A stretch of 64,000 bases of DNA, taken from Chamaecrista fasciculata. Lineage: Eukaryota > Streptophyta > Magnoliopsida > Fabales > Fabaceae. Location: assembly GCA_003254925.1 (NCBI GenBank), contig QANZ01016236.1, forward strand, positions 97,230-161,229. Reading direction: 5' to 3'. Positions 57,628 to 64,000 of this stretch are shown here, in pieces. The position numbers were made by a program, and so were the translations under genes. A model generated the notes under the pieces. The model saw only the letters and a program-made list of their open reading frames with translations, was not told where the DNA came from and ran no database searches. Within the stretch, counting starts at the first letter, position 1, and each line of letters opens with the position of its first letter.

Positions 57628-60600
57628 TCTCCCACTCACACTTGGTGGATCGTGGGATTGTGGTAACAGTCTCTTTGTCTTCTCTTAACTTCATACTTGG
57701 TGCTTTGCCCTGCTCACGTGGGCACGACGTCTTCTTTTAGGTACTTGTACTAGAAATCCTTTTTATAGGACCAGCACAAACAACCTTCTCCTGCGTGTAG
57801 CTGAAACATTAAAATTATGCCTCAGATGTCCTAGATTTAACTATATTCACTTTTTCATGGCAAATCTAATCCCTCTCGAGTCAATATGCTTGACTCAGAT
57901 TGCCCTTGTACGCATAGTATATATCCACACTTATGACTACACAATGTCATAAGGGACATGTCACAAACACTAGCATAGATGTGTATATTCTAGTTAATCT
58001 TCCTTTCGCCCAAATATCATTTAAATATGTATCAATCGCTTTCCTAGCATAGTACCTTAGACTATATCACTCATGATTATAGGAAACAATGCTAAAGTAG
58101 CAGAAACTGAAGCATACCCTCATGGTATTGTCAAAGTCATAAGGACATCAATGGGAATATGCTTCCTCCCAGGGACTCTACACAGCAATGAACCAGGGAC
58201 CTTTCACTTGCTTCCCTTTTTATGCGGTTCTCTCAGCACATGTGGTATGAAACACATGCTACGGTGTCACTCCTTACTTTAAGAACGTACGTCGTTTTTA
58301 AAATTATCATTAAACGCCGTACAGACTTAAGTCTAGATGCACTCAGCATCTAAACCCAAATTCTTCAACTCATCCCATGACGTCGACATTGAAGAGTTTG
58401 TTATCTGGCTATAGGTTTCATGGAAGTGGGTCTCCATGTTACGATCCAACTTTGCTTAAGTGGATTTCATCTTGACTAGCTAAACTTGAGTCAAGGTGAC
58501 ATATAATTTGTGTTTCTTCTTTACCATATCAGCTCTCTTAGCTGCTTTACTAGTGAACACAAAAGTCTTATCTTTGCTCACTCCACCTGAGTGTCAAAGG
58601 CAGTTGCTCGTGTGAGAGAGCCAACCTTTCCACCTGTACAACATAATAGACATTGTATACATCTAATCATTCACATAAAGTGATGACATAAAGATATAAT
58701 ATTATTATGTAGCCACATTACATAATGTCTGCATATTACACTTTGCACCTACCAAGCACTTATGTGTTCTTTGAAAACATTTTTGACTATGGGTTTAGTC
58801 AAGGGGTCTATTATCATACATTCGGCTAAAATGTATTGTACATCAATAAATCATTTTGTGCTATATACAATCTCAATGTGAAGTTACAAAAACTTCATCT
58901 TGCTATGATATTTAGGGTCTTTTACATAGGATATGGCTATAGTGTTGTCACAGCACAACATCACCAGATTGGAATTCTCATTTCCAAATCAAGTATCTTA
59001 TAAACCTCTTTAGCCATAAAGCCTATACTCCCATTGTTGTGCATGCCACAAATTCAATCTCTACTGAATATAACGCAATGCACTTTAGTTTCTTGTTACT
59101 CCAATAAATGGTACCATTTTGAACAAGAAGCTAAAACCTAAAGTTGGTCTCCACTCTTCTTCATTTATGCCTGCATCGGCATCGGAGTATCCAACAAGGT
59201 TTAAATTACTTCCTCTGTAGCACAATGCGTAATAGGAAGTGCCCTTTAAGTATCTCAAGATCCTCTTTACTACTTTTTATATTACTTTTCAGTGGGGCTG
59301 GACTGAAATCTACTTATCAATCCTACTTTGCAACAAATATATGGTCTATACGAATCATGCATATGTGAAACTGCCAACTATATCGGCATATGGAACTCTT
59401 TCCATTTGTGTATGTCAAACTGCCAACTATATTGGCATATGGAATTCTTTCCATCTTCTTCTATCTGATTCGGTTTTGAAAAAACATTTCAAGATTCAAT
59501 GCTACTCCTGTAGCAACAGGGGTACACATGGGTTTGCAGTCTACAATGCGAAAAATGCCCAAGGATCTCAAGAACATAAATCTCTTGAGAAAGAGAGAGA
59601 GTTCACCTTGAACAATTTGGATCTTTAACTCCAAATATATGGTATGCTTCACCCATGTCTATCATCTCAATAAATTCAATGAGAGTCATTCTTTAATAGC
59701 TATCATAAAATCTAGACAATTTCTGGCTAATAGTATATCATCTACATATAAGGATGATTTGACAAAAATCACCTTCAACCGCTTAATGTAGATGTAGTGG
59801 TCTTCTTCTAACGTTTGGAAGTCATATGAAGTCACTGGTTTGTGAAAATTCAAATACCACTATCTGGATGACTATTTCAATCCATAAATGGATTCTTGAC
59901 ATTCTAAACTTTGTTTCTTTTTCTTTTCCAGTGAAATCTAATGGTCAATCCATATAGATTTCTTCATTCAGATCACCATTCAAAGATGAGGTTTCTTACA
60001 TCCACTTGATGTAATTCGAAATCTGAATTTTACACTAATGCCAGAATAAGTCTATTAGAGTTGAAATACACGATAGGCAAAAAAATGTATTGTCGCAATC
60101 AATACTATCCTATTGTGTGTAACCCTTAATCACTAGTTGAGCCTTATATTTTTAATTGATCAATCTACTTTTCGTTAAGCTTTCAGAACCCACTTGTTCC
60201 CAATGGCTTTATGCCCTTCTGGCATTTGAGAACCCACTCGTTCTCGTAAGCTGAAGCTCTATGCCTTTGTGCCATATGGGAACTCACTTATTCTTAATGG
60301 CTTTATACCCTTTTGGCAGATCAATTAACATGCACACTCGGTTCTTTTCACCAAGTCCATTTCATTTTCTATCACATAGGTAGGACTTGACAATGCTTCT
60401 CAAAATAGGGTTCATCAACTCCTTCTTAAGTAACTACGGAAGATTTGAGTAATTAAAGAACACTTTCTTTGTCACTCCTTCCATGTCACTACTTCTGACA
60501 AGAGCTTCTTTATTTATTTATTTACTTTTTGTTCAAGTCTTGATGTTGACCATAGCTCCCACTCAGATTGACATACACAGACGATTCTAGTTTGTCAATT

Positions 60601-63600
60601 TTCTCAACACTGTCTTGGCTCCCACTCAGATCGACACACCTATACAATTTTAGTTTGTCAATGATTTTTGAACTATCTTTGTTCTACTGTCTAATAAAAG
60701 AAATAGTTTGGTCAACATCTCATCTACAGGAAATTTAGACACAATGAATGTCAAATCTCTCAATTCTATTGTAGTCACAGTTTCATCTTCATTTTCATCT
60801 ATGAAAATGCATCTCTTCGATTGTTTAGAGTATCTTATAAAGATACATATGTCCTTTTATGACTCAGTTTCCCATGCTTATAGGAATTTTCATGGATATA
60901 CGCCATTGACCCCTAGGGTCATAAGATGCTCACATCTAATTTGCGTTTAACCCATGACTCATAAGATGTGGATGTGACTGACTTTGAGGGCTCACAATTA
61001 AGTATTTGAAGGTTGCTTTGGTAAAATCTCAACCCAATGTAAAATTGGTAGGTTTACTTGAGCCACCATATACCTAACCCAGCCTAGAAGAATTCTATTT
61101 CTTCTTGGGGTAACACCATTTGTTGTGGAGTACCAGGAATAATTAGCTGTCCAATTATCCCTTTTCTACACAGAGCTATTTAAACTACACTTTTGAAAGT
61201 TCACGACCTTGGTCAGAACATAATGCTTTAATCTTATTAACCATTTGATTATTCTCCTTGTACATATTTAGTTTAAAACGCCACATAACTTCAAAACTTA
61301 TGACATGGAGTCAAATAGTTATGACCATATCGTGAATAATCATCCAAGAAAAGTAATAAAAATACCAAGCTCCGTTTTCACCTTCACATTCATTTGACCG
61401 CAAACATTACAATAGATTACTTGCAATTGATCATGTTGCTTTACTAGTCAAACAAAATTTTACATACTGATGTTTTCGCATATGGAATGTCACCCAATAG
61501 CCCTCTTTGGCTAACATTATGTGAAAAAATAGCGAAACATTCGTTTTAATCATAAAACGAACACCAACAATATCCAAAATCAAAAAACTTATTCATCAGG
61601 AAAAAATTGAACCCTAAAGAATAGAGTTGTTCACACTAACTATAACTCTATTATGAAAGTTAAAATAAAAAACCCAAATTTTAAAATGACATATAACAGA
61701 ATTCCAATTTCTGTCGAACGTCATAAGCATAAATTGCATCATGGAGTGTTCAACATCTTTCATCTTGTAAAGTGAATAGGCATGTGTCATACCTTTAACC
61801 ATGATTCTCGTGTTGTTTCCAACGTAAAGCCACTTGCTTTAATGCGATAACCGATGGTGCTCAACCAAGGATCCTTAATCCCTAGCTATGTGGATTGTGG
61901 AGCATGAGTCTGTAATCCAAAAAGAAGAGACTGGTCCTGTTTGATAAACAATATCATAAACCTGTGAATTTACTTAATTCACTAAGACCTTTTCGCTCAG
62001 CTTGTTTAAAAACAATCATGTGCGAAATGGTTCAATCTCTAGCAGGTGAAGTACTTGACCTACTCAAAGTCTAGTTTCTTTCACTCGCCTTCGTTTCCCG
62101 TCTTTTTGAATTAACACTATCCTTCTTAAAATAGCGCTTTGACTTAGAAAGTCCATGCATCCTCACAACAAGCTTATTCGGAGGCCTTACAAGCCTCTAA
62201 GCATCCACCTTTCAACTTCAAGTGGTCAACTATATCGTCAAAAAATAACGATATTTACATTTTAGGTCATATTAACTTTCAAGTTCTCCCAACTATAAGG
62301 GAATCATCTAATGACTGCCTCTCTTGCTGTTCATCAGACAAACATGTTCAACTTTCTTAAGTTCTCTAATTATGTTGGTCATCTATCTTAGATGCTACTT
62401 AAAATGAGTGTTTGGCTTAAACTCATAGGTGTCGAACTCATTCGTCAACCTAATCAGTTATATGGTGCAACTATCATCAAACTTAGTCTTCAAAGCTATT
62501 CAGATAGCCATTGCGATTTTGTGCCTCTCAAACTCGCAAATTAGCTCATCACCATAACACTCAAAAGGTAATCCTTTATATGTCGTATTTCTTCAAAGAA
62601 ACTAGTAAGCTTTGTGGTTTCTCCTATATTAAGTTTTGGATTGACCAAAACATTTGTGAAAGTTTTAATAGCATCTTAGTTCCTCTAAAATGTATTCAGC
62701 CTTTCAATGCCAGATATCTTAGTTGTCCCCGTTAAAGCTTTTACCCCCTCAATTAAATTAGCAATAACGTTCTTGGTTTGTATAATCAGTTTTGTGACAA
62801 ACTGATCCCACCTAACTCTATGTTCTCTTTTTCAAAGAGAAACGTACCATAGAACATTCCAATTATATAGCACAACTAGGTATACAATGTCATACACTCA
62901 TATTATTCTCAATCAGTAAATAATGGCATCGTAAGACCCATGATCCGGAGTATACGTTTGTACCTCCCATCACATAGATACAAACAATGAACATTATGCA
63001 CTATCAAAAATTTTATATGAGTGTTTTTATTAATTATTAATTAATTGACTCTTAGAAGACACCTCTTCTAAAAGCTCCCACTTATGAGAAACATACTTCA
63101 ATTATTAACAAATAATAATTAAAGCTCATATATATACTTAATTCAAATAAGCATATAAAATGTATACAACATACAATACATAGCAAACATTTATCACATC
63201 AAATGTTAAAGCTAGGAAAAAATAAGGGAAACACAAACACCATATATATCAAACAATATGATAATAAAGATAATCTATCACAAAGACCCTCGTTTTCCTA
63301 GGTTTTGGTGTTTTCACGTTAGAGAGGCAACCAACTTAATGGTCCAATCTCAGAAAAAATTTATTCACAATGTTATGCTATCAACAGCCTTAGTTTTGAC
63401 ATAAAAAAACTAAGTCTTATGCATCAAAAGTTCACAGCCCGAGTCGGAGCGGATAGATGGTCTTCTTCTTCTCCTTCCTCTACGTCGCCCACTTCATTTG
63501 ATTAAGCTCACAAACCTCGAAAGACCAAATCCAACTCCATCTAGAACTATAAGGCGTCACAGGGAAATTATGTCATAGTCGTTGGGCTAGAAATCATCAT

Positions 63601-64000
63601 CTCATAAGGTCCATTTTGATGATGATCCTCGTCGAGGTCTTCCTTTGGATCCTCTGATCCTCCTTGAGATTTTCTCTAATTCCTCATCGGATCTTCTATT
63701 TTGGTCCTCCTCAAGATTCTCATCAAGAGTCACATTTTCGTGAATTTTATCGTCTCAAAACGAAAAAATTCTAATGTATTATATTTAGTGATTTCATTGT
63801 TACTTGAAGCCTCTTGCCTCATTGTAACATAAAATAATAATAACATTATTTTGACAAAGGCACAAATTTTCTTTATTTCTTTTCACATAAAAGAATTAAA
63901 AGAAAATAAGTATTTCACAAAAATCACTAAACAAACTCGAAACACCTTCAAAATATATCATATTGATGGAGATTGTGCCCTAGGGCCAATCATTTTATTT
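57628..64000 (-). pseudogene. Degenerate Ty1-copia pol/gag interior
   Basis: Reading on the reverse strand from the right edge of the window to the polypurine tract: integrase core DDYSRYG (61324-61343), RT motifs GLKQSSRQWYLNFHKP (about 59850-59890) and YVDDILLA (59725-59748), then RNase H phrases YLKGTSYYALCYRG and VGYSDADA (59171-59191). The order IN-RT-RNase H is diagnostic of Ty1-copia. Stops and frameshifts are frequent, so the element is dead. The region 61700-64000 should hold gag, protease and leader, but I could not recognise them with confidence. The block 59632-61696 is duplicated at 49503-51573. Confidence 0.8.

Overview
The window is nuclear DNA from a flowering plant, probably a eudicot. 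It is AT-rich, its genes have GT-AG introns, and it is full of plant transposable elements (hAT, Mutator-like and CACTA elements, tRNA-derived SINEs, Ty1-copia). A run of 177 N at 30903-31079 and one N near 38457 show it is a draft assembly. I cannot name the species.

Four intact-looking protein genes could be assembled exon by exon. (1) On the + strand at 2301-8500, eight exons encode a 413-residue mitochondrial 4-hydroxybenzoate polyprenyltransferase (PPT1/COQ2, ubiquinone synthesis). (2) On the + strand at 17251-21065, three exons encode a 291-residue HAD class IIIB acid phosphatase. (3, 4) On the - strand, at 34698-32282 and 48720-46200, are two paralogous three-exon ankyrin-repeat/PGG-domain membrane proteins of 673 and 681 residues. 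A third paralogue lies between them on the + strand at 41009-42352. It is a pseudogene without exon 1, next to a truncated copia element. Two smaller ankyrin-gene scraps (about 53590-53760 and 56946-57024) suggest the family once covered more of the region.

Layout. 1-2300: old repeats split by a 544-bp hAT-type MITE, then the PPT1 promoter with site II motifs. 2301-9015: PPT1 and its 3' flank with an exact 143-bp tandem duplication. 9016-17250: AT-rich spacer with two SINEs bounded by target-site duplications and a hAT-like element. 17251-21065: acid phosphatase, with palindromic repeats in its introns. 21500-25085: large fold-back elements and LTR-derived direct repeats. 26331-31594: a CACTA (En/Spm) element with a broken transposase remnant. 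32282-48720: the ankyrin gene cluster, with nested hAT/Mutator-type elements, a SINE-like palindrome and a retroposed insertion. 48931-52130: a duplicated ankyrin upstream segment bracketing 2.07 kb of copia pol. 54926-55771: a fold-back element carrying a trihelix transcription factor fragment. 57145-64000: the 3' LTR and pol of a decayed copia element on the - strand, the apparent source of the pol piece near 49.5 kb.

PPT1 and the acid phosphatase look like unrelated housekeeping or metabolic genes. The ankyrin genes are a local tandem family of the ACD6/ITN1-like type, often linked to defence or stress signalling. The most unusual structures are the template-switch-like duplication 5' of the second ankyrin gene, the gene-capturing fold-back element, and the GC-rich palindrome with a tRNA-like core. 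I saw no clear previously undescribed biochemical system. All exon models were made by reading splice sites and family conservation, without transcript evidence.
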